This document shows positions 45,884 to 57,204 of a stretch of DNA of 64,000 bases, piece after piece. This stretch comes from Talpa occidentalis (Eukaryota > Chordata > Mammalia > Eulipotyphla > Talpidae): the NCBI RefSeq assembly GCF_014898055.3, contig NW_023601433.1, forward strand, positions 49,037,876 to 49,101,875, read 5' to 3'. Position 1 is the first letter of the stretch; every line of letters begins with the position of its first letter. The translations under genes and the position numbers were made by a program. The notes beneath the pieces are model-generated. The model saw nothing but the letters and a program-made list of their open reading frames with translations, did no database searches and had not been told where the DNA came from.

Positions 45884-46316
45884 TGTAGGAGCAGGAAGGG
45901 CCACTGAGCAGGGTTTTTATGACCCGAGCAGACAGGTGAAGGAGGAGGCCTGGAGCCCTCAGTGGCTTCTGCAGGCTTTTATTGGGATTACAAGGCACAT
46001 GGCAGGCAGGGGCGCTGGCAGGCCTCCCAGCCCCCAGCAAGTCCTCACTCTGGGCTCTCCAGCCTTCTCTCACGTTCTCTCTGCTTTTCTCATGGCTCTG
46101 CTTCTCTCTCGGCTTCTCTTTCTCTCAGCTTCTGCTGGTGTCCCTGTGACGCCGCCTTTAAAAGCCCAGTCTCAGCCCAGGTGAATCCCATGTACATATG
46201 CCCACACCCTACTCCAGGTGCCCGCCATCAGGCATGCATTCAGGACCACAGGGTTCTGTCATCTATCCTGATGGCGGGAGGGCAGAAAAGCTTGATACTT
46301 TCTACCTTACCCTACA
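45884..46316 (-). mobile_element. Solo LTR copy b, minus strand
   Basis: 433 bp, TG...CA ends on the minus strand (TGTAGGGTAAGGTAGAAAG ... CTCCTACA). A perfect 5-bp duplication GGAAT lies at 45879-45883 and 46317-46321. It was inserted into the MLT1 copy. Short open frames inside it are not genes. Confidence 0.92.
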
Positions 46317-46674
46317 GGAATTCAACATGTGAATTTCAGCAGGACACAGTTCAGTTCACAGCATCATGTAAGAGGAGTTGGACAATATTGGTCCTTGTTC
46401 TGGCTTATTTCACTTAGTGTAATGTCCTCAAGTTTCATCCATGTTATAGCACGTATTAGAATTTCATTCCTTTTAAGCCTGAATACCATTGTATATATAT
46501 GTTGAGGAAAGAGTAAGTCCTGAATGAGCTCCACCCACTGATGTTTCATGGACTCCACTCCCACCTCCATGCTGAAGAGATCCCAGGCATCAAGGATTGC
46601 AAATCCTATCATGCCATGAATCTGCCATGACTCTTGACATCTTGAAGAGGGACTTGCTGGGAACTAAGGCCAGG

Positions 46675-47088
46675 TGTAGGGTAAGGAAAAAGTATCAGGC
46701 TTTTCTGCCCTCCCGCCATTAGGATAGATGAGGGAACCCTGTGGTCCTGAATGCATGCCTGATGGCGGGCACCTGAACTGGCTACACCTGGGCTGAGAGA
46801 CTGGATTTATAAGGGCGGCATCACAGGGACACCAGCAGAAGCCGAGAGAGAAGCAGAGCTATGAGAAGAACAGAGAGATGTGAGAGAAAGCCTGAGAGCC
46901 CAGATAGAGTGAAGCCTTGCTGGGGGCTGGGAGGCCTGCCAGCCTCCCGGCCCCCCAGCACCCCTGCCTGCTGTGTACCTGGTAAACCCCAATAAAAGCC
47001 TGCAAAAGCCACTGAGGACTCTGACTCCTCCTTTACTCAGTCTGCTGGATCATAGAAAACCTGCACTGTGTCTTGTTCCTGTCTTACA
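46675..47088 (+). mobile_element. Solo LTR copy c, plus strand
   Basis: 414 bp from TGTAGGGTAAGGAAAAAG to TTCCTGTCTTACA. It carries TATAAG at 46808-46813 and AATAAA at 46991-46996, about 180 bp apart, which places U3, R and U5. The flanks CCAGG and ATCAG do not match, so the target-site duplication has been lost or rearranged. Confidence 0.9.
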
Positions 47089-49120
47089 ATCAGTGAACAT
47101 GTTCCCTCTATGCAAGAATTACATCTTTACTCTCAGAGTAAGGGTGATGTCACCCCCTCCTTATCTGTCATATGAAGTCTCTCCCTCTATGTTCTAGATG
47201 CCCCAGTACTAAAATCTAGGATAAATATCCCTGGTCTGCTCCACTATTGTTTAGAATTTACAGTCATATAAATTCTCCAAACATATTAAATTCATGGTTT
47301 TTCCTTTGCTAAAAAGTATTTCAAAATTAAAAAAATCAATGAATTGAGAATAGCAGAGGAGGAAGGGGAGCATGGAGAGCAAAGTGGGGAGGTAGTCCAA
47401 TGGACTATGGTGGAGGACTATGGGTGATTTGGTGGTGGGGGCACTATGGTGGCAATACCTAATAGGGGTATGCAGATATTACCTTAATAAAAAAATACAT
47501 AAAATTATTTCAACATAACTTGAGAAAATGAAATTGGAAACAGGCATGAAAGTATTTTTGTTTGTTAAATTATTATAACGTTCTAATTTAACTTATGATT
47601 TAAAAAATTTATTCAACAAAAAAGATAATAGCATGCCCATGCCATGCTGGGCCCTGGAAATTCAAGGATAAGGAGGAAACAGCTTTGATTTCAAGAAGTT
47701 ATGTAAGTGGAGCTCTATATGTGTATATATTAGCCAGTGACAATAAAATGTTTTATTTCTTGTTGCAGATTTCTGTACAAATTACTATAGGAACACAGGG
47801 GAAGACCCCTCAGTTTTCCAGCCAGGGTCAGGGAATTCTTTACAGTGGAAAGCAATTTAGCAAAAAAAAGGTGAAGGTTGAGTAAAGCTAGATGCAAATA
47901 ATTCTGTACTCAAGAACATTAAGCCTATGGCAGGGAAGAGAGATAAGAGTGACCAGGTAGGCAGAGAGAACTCTAAGGACCTTTGTTGCCAAGTGCAAAA
48001 GTTGCATCTTGCGTAACTTTGATCTAGGAAGTAAAATAATCAGATTTATACATTAGAAATTCATTCAGGTAGGAGCAATGTTGAGAAACCATTGGACGGG
48101 ACAAGCAAGAGGTAGGAGTGTGGCTGGTCACTGCAAGGCCCCTGTGAGAGCTCATGCAGAACAGAAGGAGCAGACAGGAGCCCGGCTGATGTGGAAGAGT
48201 CCTCAGGACTTGGTGGTGGAGGGTAAGGGAAGGTCCTCTCAACTCCCCCCTTACCTCTCCCCCTCTACCAGAATTCTAGATCATCCTGCAGTCTATTCTG
48301 TTTTCTCCTAGTCAAAGCACAACAGCATTCTCTGCAGCCAACTCTCACATTGTTATGCAAAATAACAGGAATCATTTGGTTTCTAAGTAAGCAACTATTT
48401 ATTGCCTTGTCCTTGAAAATCAGTATTCCATTCACAATACTGCAAATGCTGCTAATGAGTGTGACTCTAACAGATGTTAAAATAATCTTGTGGGTAACTA
48501 GAATGCTCTGTGAGCAAGTTAGAATCTTCCAAGTTTCCAACTGCATACACCTGGTATCTTTGCTAACTGAAACTGTTAGATGCCATTCACCATACAGCTC
48601 CTAATGTGGCTCAATGTAACATGAAATTATGCCATTTGAAGCAAAATGCAATGAACACTAAACTATTGGTGAAACCAGTGACAGCACTAGCAACTTTTCA
48701 TATAAATTGTGCAAATTCAGGTTTTCTTCTTGGATCATGTGACCAATTTTTTTTTATGTGGAATACACAAAACAAAATAGGAAATATTTACTAAATTCAC
48801 ATAGTAATGCAAAAAATTCACTGGTTATGAAAAAAAGCAGTAAGGATCACAAAGAGGATTCTAGTCAATGTTTTCTCTGGTTTCTGGAAAGTGATTTTTC
48901 ACAACTTGGTGCCTTGCAAGTGTCTGCAGATCTTCCACATCAAATCTCATGACAAACCTGGTTGCTCGGGATCAATCTTGTATGACAAAGACACAATTGT
49001 ATGTCAATGATATACATTTCTCCCATCTCTGCAGTATTTCTCCATTGCTTTGTCCTCAATGGAAGGTTTAGGTAGCCCTTACTACAGCTCTTCCTACTAT
49101 TACTACAATAAATAATAACA
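47089..49120. other. Intergenic, no gene
   Basis: 47,340-47,510 resembles a G-rich L1 3'UTR tail in plus orientation. 47,590-47,700 and 48,060-48,240 resemble old medium-reiteration repeats without a family name. 48,250-49,100 shows nothing recognisable. Confidence 0.45.
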
Positions 49121-49124
49121 AAAA

Positions 49125-49345
49125 CTAACATTTGTGGAGAGGTTACTATGATTCATATGACTGGTCTTAAAGTTTTACGTATTTTACTAATCTTCTTAAT
49201 GCTAATAATCCAAGTATTATTACTACTTACATTTTTAACTGAGGAAATGGAAGCAGAGAAAAGTTTACTAATTTGCTTAAAGTGAGACAGCTGGGAAGTG
49301 GCAGTTAGGATTTAGACCCCAGGATCCTAACCATTTTGTTCTATT
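49125..49345 (+). mobile_element. MIR fossil
   Basis: ACTGAGGAAATGGAAGCAGA, TTTGCTTAAAGTGAGACAGC and GTGGCAGTTAGGATTTAGAC follow the MIR core and 3' part in order. Confidence 0.75.
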
Positions 49346-49787
49346 GCCTCAAAGTGGGAGAAAACACTTGGGAATCTGAGGGTCTAGAATCATATCTTGT
49401 GTTTGTCTTAAACAGTCTCCTGCTTGAGAAACCAGAACGTCTATCACATTCTTTGTAGCAATAAAATAAAATACAGCTAGAAAAATACAACTAAGAATTA
49501 AATTTCATTTACAATGATGATCCACCACCACCAAATAAGGCTCAAAATACATGGGCGTTAATACAACTTAGGAACCAAGAGAGCTCATCAATGAAAACTG
49601 CAAAATCAGAGTAAGAGCTATTCAAGCTGAGTTTATCATCATTAAAATATGCAGGAAGTTTATATTCTTTTTTTTTTTTTTCAGGATAAACCTCATCACA
49701 AATTTATAAAGTTCTAAAACATAATCTTGGAAAATTCTAATTGAAATGCATACTGCAAAGAGAAGTTTACTTTAAAATCATAAGTAA

Positions 49788-50420
49788 TAACTAAGCTCAG
49801 AGAAATAAGTCAGAAAGAAAAAGAAAAATACCAGATGGTCTCACTCATAGCAGGAATTTAGAAAACCTAAATAAGGGACCAGGAAAAAGACTAATTAATA
49901 CAAAGTAAAAATCAAAATCAACAAGCAACTATAAAACAGAGATACACTATGGGGGGAGGGAGAGAATGAGAGAGGAAGGACTAGGGTCAAAATAAGGGGG
50001 GGGTGCAATTGTATGGGGAATATAACCAAAATGAAAAAGCATACATTGTGCAAAAATGAAAAATGATGTTAAGAATTATATAAAATAGGGGCCTCCCCGG
50101 TGGCTCAGCGGTTGAGCGCTGGGTTGCGAAGCTGCCCGCAGCCTCTGCAGCGCCGGTTCGATCCCTGGCTGCTCCCCGGCCACCAGAGGAGGGTCCCGCA
50201 TGGCACGCAGACCTCTCCTGCCGCCCGCTGCTCCCCTCAGCAGTGTACCTCGGTCCTTCTGCCTGCTCTGCTCCCCGCTCTGGCTCTGGTGAATTCTCTC
50301 ACCCTCCCGCGCTTCTGACTGTACCCAGTGCTTGTATAAATAATAAATAAATAAATAAATAAAAAACATTAAAAAAAAGGAATTATATAAAATAAAATAG
50401 TAATTAATAAAAAAACTAAG
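49788..50420 (+). mobile_element. L1 3' end with lineage-type 3'UTR, plus strand
   Basis: AGAAATAAGTCAGAAAGAAA and CCAGATGGTCTCACTCATAG mark the end of ORF2. A G-rich 3'UTR and GGGGAATATAACCAAAATGA follow. The same 3'UTR occurs inverted at 54,413-54,660, so both belong to one L1 subfamily. A SINE at 50088-50379 splits the end. Confidence 0.8.
50088..50379 (+). mobile_element. tRNA-derived SINE (GGTTGAGCGC subfamily), young copy
   Basis: Full length, with a perfect 15-bp duplication GAATTATATAAAATA at 50073-50087 and 50380-50394. It has an intact B-box GGTTCGATCC and is very close to the copy at 11484. Confidence 0.95.
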
Positions 50421-51447
50421 CAAGACTCTCCAGACACTAACTTCAACAATGCTATGCATTTAATGACTTTTCTACCAAGATACTTTATATAATAAATGTT
50501 GTGGATTGTGTAGCACATGGACAACACTGATTTCCCAAACCACGACTACAAGTGAATTAAAGAATTTAAACATAAAGTCTATAAAGCACTAGCTCACCCA
50601 TTTGGCAAAAGGAAACAAACTTATGTTTGCATAATGGAACATATTTTGTATATGTCAGAAGAAAAACAATAGTTAAGAAGTTGCACACAGAAGCTCTCTG
50701 TTAAAAACACAAACAGCAGACCAAAGGTATTTATTAAATCCCATACTTCACTCAAGGAGTGATTCAAAGTAAATGAATTATGAGTTTAATTGGGGAAAAA
50801 CAAAAACAAAAAATCACAAAGTACGTAGCTTCAATAACAATTAAAGAAATATATTTAAAGTAACTGAAGGTATGATTACTGTGAATGATAAATAAGAACT
50901 TAATTGTCTTTGATTTCTAAATCCTACCACAAGGGAAAAAGGTGATAGACAAAACTTGGAATTGTGGAGATAGGCAAAAATGTCTAAGTATTCTACAGAG
51001 CAATACTGGGCTTGCACCTTGGAGGGAGTTTGTATTCTCTGAGCTATTTCACAACTCGATGAAGGCAGATTAATTTGTGGATTTCTGAGTGGTAAAGATG
51101 CAAATAAATTCTAACTAGTAGAAAAGATGCCATCAAAGGTTATAGTGTATGGCCTTGTGGGATCCTGAGCTCCTTATAAATCCTCTCAATACTTCTTGAG
51201 ACAACTTTAACATTTTATTGTTTCTCTCATCAATTAGTAGGTTTATTAATATTTTGGGCATACACTTACTTTACATTTCATGAGAGTCAAGATTTTACCT
51301 TACTGAAAATTTATTATAGCACATTCAGAGGTCATCCCATTGAGATGAATAAGTGAACTTACCTGACAGGGCCAATTATACTCTTGCTTAAGAAATGCAC
51401 TAATGGGTTGCTTAAGCCCAGACACTTCTTTCTTGACTTGCAGTGTA
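50421..51447. other. Intergenic, nothing recognised
   Basis: AT-rich sequence without a recognisable repeat, RNA gene or supported reading frame. Confidence 0.5.
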
Positions 51448-51448
51448 C

Positions 51449-51718
51449 TTTAAAAAAAAAAAATTATTTAGTTATGCATACAAGAATGGGTTATAGACCA
51501 GAGGTGGCGGAGGGGTGGGGGGGTGGTGAGAGGATTTACCAAAGAGAGTGGGGAGCAGAACAGGCAGATCTACTGAAATACACTGCTGAGGGGAGCAGCG
51601 GGAGAGACAGGAGATGTCTGCTGCACCATGTGGGTCACCTCCCTGGTCAGGGATCAAACTCAGTGGCTGTCAGTAGCTTGATAGCGCTGTCTTTAACCCC
51701 TGAGCCACCAGGGAGGTC
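51449..51718 (-). mobile_element. tRNA-derived SINE (GGTTAAG subfamily), minus strand
   Basis: Left T/A-rich tail ATTATTTAGTTATGCATACA, right inverted head GAGCCACCAGGGAGG. TGCAGTGTA flanks it at 51439-51447 and 51720-51728. A G-rich expansion is present at 51508-51522. Confidence 0.9.
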
Positions 51719-51728
51719 CTGCAGTGTA

Positions 51729-53904
51729 ATTTTTAAGCAGTAATAAAACCAACTTCAAATGATCCTAGTAAGTTTTTTTTTCTGATTTTGTAGTTTGTTC
51801 CATTTTCTGGATAATCAGTTATTCCCAACTAATGGCAGCAATGACTAGAAATTTGTTGATAAGGTCTAGTGATTTGGGATCTCAAACGGAGGATAGAATT
51901 TTATTCTCTGTTGGATGAGAGATAACAAAGAATCTGGTTGGTTTGTCTCTGTTTCCTGTGTCTTTGTGAGCTCAATTCAATCAACCAAATATTTGAGATC
52001 CACTGTGAAAGTCCACTGTGAAGGAACTCAGAATAGGTGAGATTTTAGTTTCTGTGTTCACTTTTGATCTATGACTGAAGTCATAGAATGGAAGCCACAG
52101 ATTCTCTATATATTTATACATCTGTACATCTATAATTCAGAACACACTTTACCTCTAATTGCGCAAGTGTGAAATATTTCCCTATCCAGAGGTATTGATA
52201 ATTACCGCTCAAGTTAATTGAGCAAGCAAACTCAAGCAAACTCTCCTTTAATACTTTAAACATGACAAACCCTATTTAGGGGGAAAATCATTTTTACAAA
52301 CATCTCTAGCTTAGAAACATTTAAAAAAATCCAAGATTAATATCATATATAAGATGAATCTTCGGACAATTCAGACTGGTTTGTCAACTTTGGTTTAAAA
52401 ATGAAAATAAACAGTTTTGTGTTTTTCTCTGATATGTCAGTACGTTTACATATAACATTTTACGTTTACATAAGATTTAGGGTGTGTTTTTTTTTTTTTC
52501 TCATAGAGTGTTAAAATAAAGAGACCAGCCTTGAAAATTCCCTGAGCAGACAAAACAAGCTTCATTATATAAAGTTTGATTTAGCTTATTTTGCCAAATT
52601 AACATGACCTGGATCACTCCTTGCTTATGCCTCTGGAAACACTTAAGCTGTTTCCCAAGACTCATATGAGGTAAACATTGATCAATTTTCTGAAGTTTAA
52701 GAAAATGTTATTATAGTCCATCACTATGAAGAATAAACAGTCACTGCCTCCTCACTACTTTATAACATTCCCTGATTCTCATTCCATGTTTTTGATGCTC
52801 CCAGTTTGCATACTGTTTTTGGTGTATGCACAGTAAAATTTATTAATTACTACTTCAATGATTCATTAGTCTTACTTTGGATATATCTGAACTTTTGACA
52901 AGAGATTAGTTCATCTGAACTTCCTAGATTTCTTCATTGGCTACTTACCAAATAAGCTAACATTACCCTTATAATATGTTTATGGTTGTTAAAATGTATA
53001 TCTGTCTTGAACTAAATTGAATCATAATTTTAACTAATGTTTTCATAACAGCAAGTATGTTTTATAGTATATCATACTATAGAATTAAACCTAATCAGAA
53101 AAATTGTACTTAGAAATTATTCAGGTATCAAAAAATCATCCTTTAATTAAATTCAGTTCTAAGCTCCTAAGTATCTTGGTGAATAGATTTTCCAATTCTA
53201 TCCTTCTTCTCCCAATCCCCATTTTGTCCCTAAAAAAAAATCAGAACCTTAAACAGAAGACCCTAGGAAGAAATAAATTGATATTTGAGTTTGTGCCCCT
53301 CAATTTGTAAATCTGAAATTTTCCCCAAATAAATGCTGTTGTATTATTTTAGTCTTGTCATGTTTTTCTAGCTTTTGGATCATGATAGGGAATATTTTCA
53401 TTTTGTCACTTTCAGAAAGTCTTGAAAGAAGGTGAATGCATATACCTTTATGAAGTTGTGTATGTGTACCCCCTGAAATTTGCTAATCTCCTGAAATAGT
53501 TACATGTGCCAAATCGTTCTCAGTTGCCTGCCTCTCCTTTTTCTATTTGCAATACAATTGACTAAAAGTTATAACTAATATGCATGATTAAGACTATGCT
53601 ACCAGTAATAGTGACAGAAAAATATAACACATCCAAAGAAATGGGGCAGGGTTTTGCTTAAGAGAGAGAGAGAAAAGAGAGAGAGTCATTTTATCCTACA
53701 ATGTTTGTTTCAGAATATGTAGAAGTATACTGAAAGAAAAAAGTTGAGTGAATACCAAGTTGTTCAAATCTTATTTATCTTAATTTATATTACCTGAGTC
53801 TGAAAAGAAATATGCATATATGTTAAAAATAAAGTTTGCCAGTTTTGATGTGCTTATTCACGAAGTAATTATTTAAAAAAGGAGAACATCATGCAACATT
53901 TACT
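51729..53904. other. Intergenic, nothing recognised
   Basis: About 2.2 kb of AT-rich sequence with no repeat I can name and no credible coding region. Confidence 0.5.
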
Positions 53905-54412
53905 TCCATATAATTTTTGTTTGATTTGCATTTCCCTGAAGATAAGTGATGATGAGCATTTTTTTCATGTGCTAGTTGGCCATCTGAATGTCTTCTTTAG
54001 AGAAGTGTCTATTCATATCTTCTGCCCATTTTTTTGATTGGGTTATTTGTTTTCTTGTTGAGCATACGAATTCTTTGTAGATCCTGGATGTTAGCCCTTT
54101 GTTGGAAGTATAATGTGCAAATATTTTCTCCCATTTGGTAGGATGTCTTCATTTTAATGATCATTTCTTTTGCTGTGCAGAAACAAACTTTCTACTTTGA
54201 TAAAGTTCTATTTATTTATTTATTTAATCATTGCAGTAAGTCCACAAAGATGTCTCTGAAGCCATTGTCACAGAGTGTTTTGCCTATGTTTTTTCAACAT
54301 ATTTTATGGTTTCAGGTCTGACATTGAAGTTCTCTAATCCAATTTTTCTGTATGGTGTGAAATAGTAGAGTCTAGTTGCATTTTTAAAGACATCATTTGT
54401 TGATGTTATTTT
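53905..54412 (-). mobile_element. L1 ORF2 3' fragment, minus strand
   Basis: TTTGATTTGCATTTCCCTGA, GTTGGCCATCTGAATGTCTT, CTTCTGCCCATTTTTTTGAT and GCAAATATTTTCTCCCATTT are the classic antisense L1 ORF2 segment, in order. Confidence 0.85.
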
Positions 54413-54862
54413 TTTAATATTTTATTTTATATAATTCTTACATCATTTTTCATCTTTGCACAATGTATGCATTTTCATTTTGGTTATATTCCCCATACAA
54501 TTGCACCAACCCCTTATTTTGACTCTAGTTCTTCCTCTCCCCACTCCTCCCTCTTCCCCCCACTCCCGTAGTGTGTCTCTGGTTTATAGTTGCTTGTTGA
54601 TTTTGATTATTACTTTATATTAATTTTTTTCCTGGTTTCTTATTTAGGTTTTCTAAATTCCTGCTATGAGTGAGACTATCCGATATTTTTCTTTTTCTTT
54701 CTGACTTATTTCGCTGAGCATGATCCCTTCCAGCTCCATCCATGTTGCTGCAAACTGCATGTGTTTATCTTTTTTGATTGCTGAGTAATATTCCATGGTG
54801 TATATGTACCACATCTTCTTGATCCATTCATCTATTTTTGGGCATTTGGGGTTCTTACTTTC
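54413..54862 (-). mobile_element. 5'-truncated L1 with lineage-type 3'UTR, minus strand
   Basis: Starts with a T-rich tail and the inverted 3'UTR (TTTTGGTTATATTCCCCATA). It continues into the end of ORF2 (TCCATCCATGTTGCTGCAAA, AGTAATATTCCATGGTGTAT) and stops after about 450 bp. It abuts the older L1 fragment on its left. Confidence 0.82.
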
Positions 54863-55633
54863 AAGGGAAACACTGATTAACTCCTTATCAAGTAGTTATG
54901 CACTGACCCCCAGTAGAGATTTTCACTTTCCTTCATTTTGATATTTATTTACTATAATAAATTAATCAGTCTCATGATCATACAGATCTGTATGACTATG
55001 GGTACTTTAAATTCTTAATACATCAAACAATAGTCTCCTGTGTACAGGTTTTTGAGCTGATGTTGGTGAGAAAACATTCATATTCTTCCAGTGAAGTGAG
55101 GTGGGATTTTCAGGATTCCTTTTAATTCAGAGATTTCCAGTACTCCTGGAGAGCTGCTTTCTTTTACTTCACACAGTGGCACTGATAGGCTACTGGTAGT
55201 CCCAAACATTCTGTCAAAATAACAAAAGTATTTTATAATTAGAAGACCCAAGGAAGTAGGTACTGCATTAAAACCAGTGTACAACTTTTGTACATAACTT
55301 GGAAATCTTCAGTCTCTGGAAAGATATCTGTCAATACATAATTCAATAATAATGAAATGTAATTTAATCCAATTATTCTATTTTGGGGTATCCAGTCCAA
55401 CAAGATAAATTCTCTCCTTCAAAAATAGGTATAGATACACAGCAACACACTAATAACAAATCCCAAACTTATTCATAGTTACATGACAATGTCAACACCT
55501 TGAAATGTTTTTATAAACTTACATTAAAAAGAGCAGAATAAAAAAAAAAACCCAAACTAGTTGATGATACATCATCTATCCCTAGTCCCATGGCACGTGG
55601 CACAGGGAAGTGCTCACTAAAAGTGTGATAACA
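54863..55633. other. Intergenic, nothing recognised
   Basis: No repeat or gene identified between the L1 and the inverted SINE pair. Confidence 0.5.
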
Positions 55634-55893
55634 GGGCCCTCCCTGGTGGCACAGGGGTTAAAGACATAGAGCTATCAAGCTATTGCCAGCCACTGCAGCA
55701 GGAGTTCAATCCCCTGACAGGGAGCAACCCACATGGCACAGCTGACTTCTCCTGTCTCGCCCACTGCTCCCCTCAGCAGTATACTTCAGTAGATCTGCCT
55801 GTTCTGCTCCCCACTCTGTCTCTGGTGAATCCTCTCAACCCTCACACCTCTAGCCTGTGCCACAGTTCTTGAATGCATAAATAAATAATCTTA
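55634..55893 (+). mobile_element. tRNA-derived SINE (GGTTAAG subfamily), left arm of an inverted pair
   Basis: Head GGGCCCTCCCTGGTGGCACA, tail GAATGCATAAATAAATAATC. Its left flank AGTGTGATAACA (55622-55633) recurs as AGTGTAATAACA at 56187-56198, beyond the second SINE. Confidence 0.92.
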
Positions 55894-55895
55894 TT

Positions 55896-56166
55896 TATTT
55901 ATTTTAAGATTTTATTTTTATACAAGAACCAGGGTATAGGCCAGATGCACAGGAGGGTGAGAGGATTCACCAGAGACAGAGCGGGGAACAGAACAGGCAG
56001 ACTGAAGAAATACACTGCTGAGGGGAGCAGCAGGCATGACAGGAGAGGTCTGCCATGCCATGTGGGATTCTCGCCGGCCGGCCGGCCGGGATCAAACCTG
56101 TGCTGCAGAGGCTGCGAACAGCTTCACAGTGCGGCTCTCAACTGCCTGTGCCACCAGGTAGGGCCC
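55896..56166 (-). mobile_element. tRNA-derived SINE (GGTTGAGCGC-like), right arm of an inverted pair
   Basis: Begins with TTTATTTTAAGATTTTATTT immediately after the plus SINE's tail and ends with the inverted head GCCACCAGGTAGGGCCC. AATAATCTT / AATAATTTT on either side suggest insertion into the tail of the left arm. GCCGGCCGGCCGGCC at 56071-56087 is a local expansion. Confidence 0.9.
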
Positions 56167-56258
56167 CCAATAATTTTTTTTAAAAGAGTGTAATAACAGA
56201 ATAAATTTGTAAAGGACGCACACATTTAACAGAGTATTGTGAAATGATAATGCATATG

Positions 56259-56658
56259 TGTAAGGGCAGGAATGGGCACAGTGCAGGTCTCTATGATCCG
56301 AGCAGACAGAGTAAAGGAGGAGTGAGTCCTGGAGCCCTCGGTGGCTTTTCAGGCTTTTATTAGGATTTACCAGGTACACAGCAGACAGGGGGTACCAGAG
56401 GCCTCCCAGCTCCCATCAAGTTTTCATTCTTTCTGGGCTCTCCGGGCGTTCTCTCTGCTTCTCTCTAGGTTCTGCTCTCTGCTGGCGGCTGGTGACGCCG
56501 CCCTTATAAGCCCAGTCTCTCAGCCCAGGTGCACCCTTTTATGCATGCCCACACCCTATTCCAGGTGTCCGCCATCAGGCATGCATTCAGGACCGCAAGG
56601 ATCCATTATTAATCCTAATGGTGGGAGGGCAGAAAAGCCTGAAAATCACTACCCTACA
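56259..56658 (-). mobile_element. Solo LTR copy d, minus strand
   Basis: 400 bp with minus-strand TGTAGGGTAGTGATTTTCAG start and ...CTTACA end. A perfect 5-bp duplication ATATG lies at 56254-56258 and 56659-56663. Confidence 0.92.
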
Positions 56659-56770
56659 ATATGTAATACTCTAATCCCAACAAGGCTGAAAAGGATTAGA
56701 ACCATGTTGTGAAGGCTCTGGGGTGTCTGTCTGTTGCATTTGAACTTTACACTGTGGCTAAGAAGAGCTT

Positions 56771-57199
56771 GTAGGGTAAAGAAAATGTCAGGCTTTTCTG
56801 CCCTCCCGCCTTCAGGATAGATGATGGATCCTTGTCCTGAATGCATGCCTGATGGCGGGCACCTGGAATAGGGTGTGGGCATAGGTAGATGGGATTCAGA
56901 TGAGCTAAGATTGCTTTTAAGGGCGGCGTAACGGGGACGCCAGCAGAAGCTGAGAAAGAAGCTGATGAGAGAAGTAAAGAAGCAGAAGCAGAGAACGCCA
57001 GAGAGCCCAGATAGAGTGAGGATTTGCTGGGGGCTGGGAGGCCTGCCAGCCTCCCGGCACCCCAGCACCTCTGCCTGCCATATGCCTGGTGAACCCCAAT
57101 AAAAGACCTGCAAAAAACCACTGAGGACTCTGACTCCTCCTTTACCCGGTCTGCACGGGATCAGAAAACCTGCACCGTGTCCAGTTCCTGGCCCCTACA
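56771..57199 (+). mobile_element. Solo LTR copy e, plus strand
   Basis: 429 bp, TGTAGGGTAAAGAAAATG ... CTGGCCCCTACA. A perfect 5-bp duplication GAGCT lies at 56766-56770 and 57200-57204. AATAAA is at 57098-57103. Confidence 0.93.
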
Positions 57200-57204
57200 G
57201 AGCT

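Larger units (their letters stand above)
45256..46367 (-). mobile_element. MLT1-type LTR fossil, minus strand, split by a SINE and a solo LTR
   Basis: The plus strand reads CAGAACAAAACAGCATAAAC ... TTACAGTTCTGGAAGCTGG ... TTTATTATAAGGGCACTAAT, then after the insertions CTCCAAATACGGTCAAACTG and TTCAACATGTGAATTTCAGC. This is the complement of MLT1 in the right order. Confidence 0.7.
44975..46502 (-). mobile_element. Old L1 3' end, minus strand, split by later insertions
   Basis: 44,975-45,255 (AACATAAAATTTACCACTAT ... GATTTTGACTATTCTCATTA) and 46,368-46,502 (TCTGGCTTATTTCACTTAGT ... ATACCATTGTATATATATG) are consecutive parts of the same antisense L1 segment. They are separated by an MLT1 LTR that itself contains a SINE and a solo LTR. 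Confidence 0.75.

Noticed and set aside
1898..56166. Naming the SINE as CHR (ruminant/whale), ERE (horse), PRE-1 (pig), C (rabbit) or CAN (carnivore)
   Set aside because: Heads and bodies as I know them do not match beyond the general tRNA-like boxes. Only a loose resemblance to CAN-SINE was seen, so no name is given.
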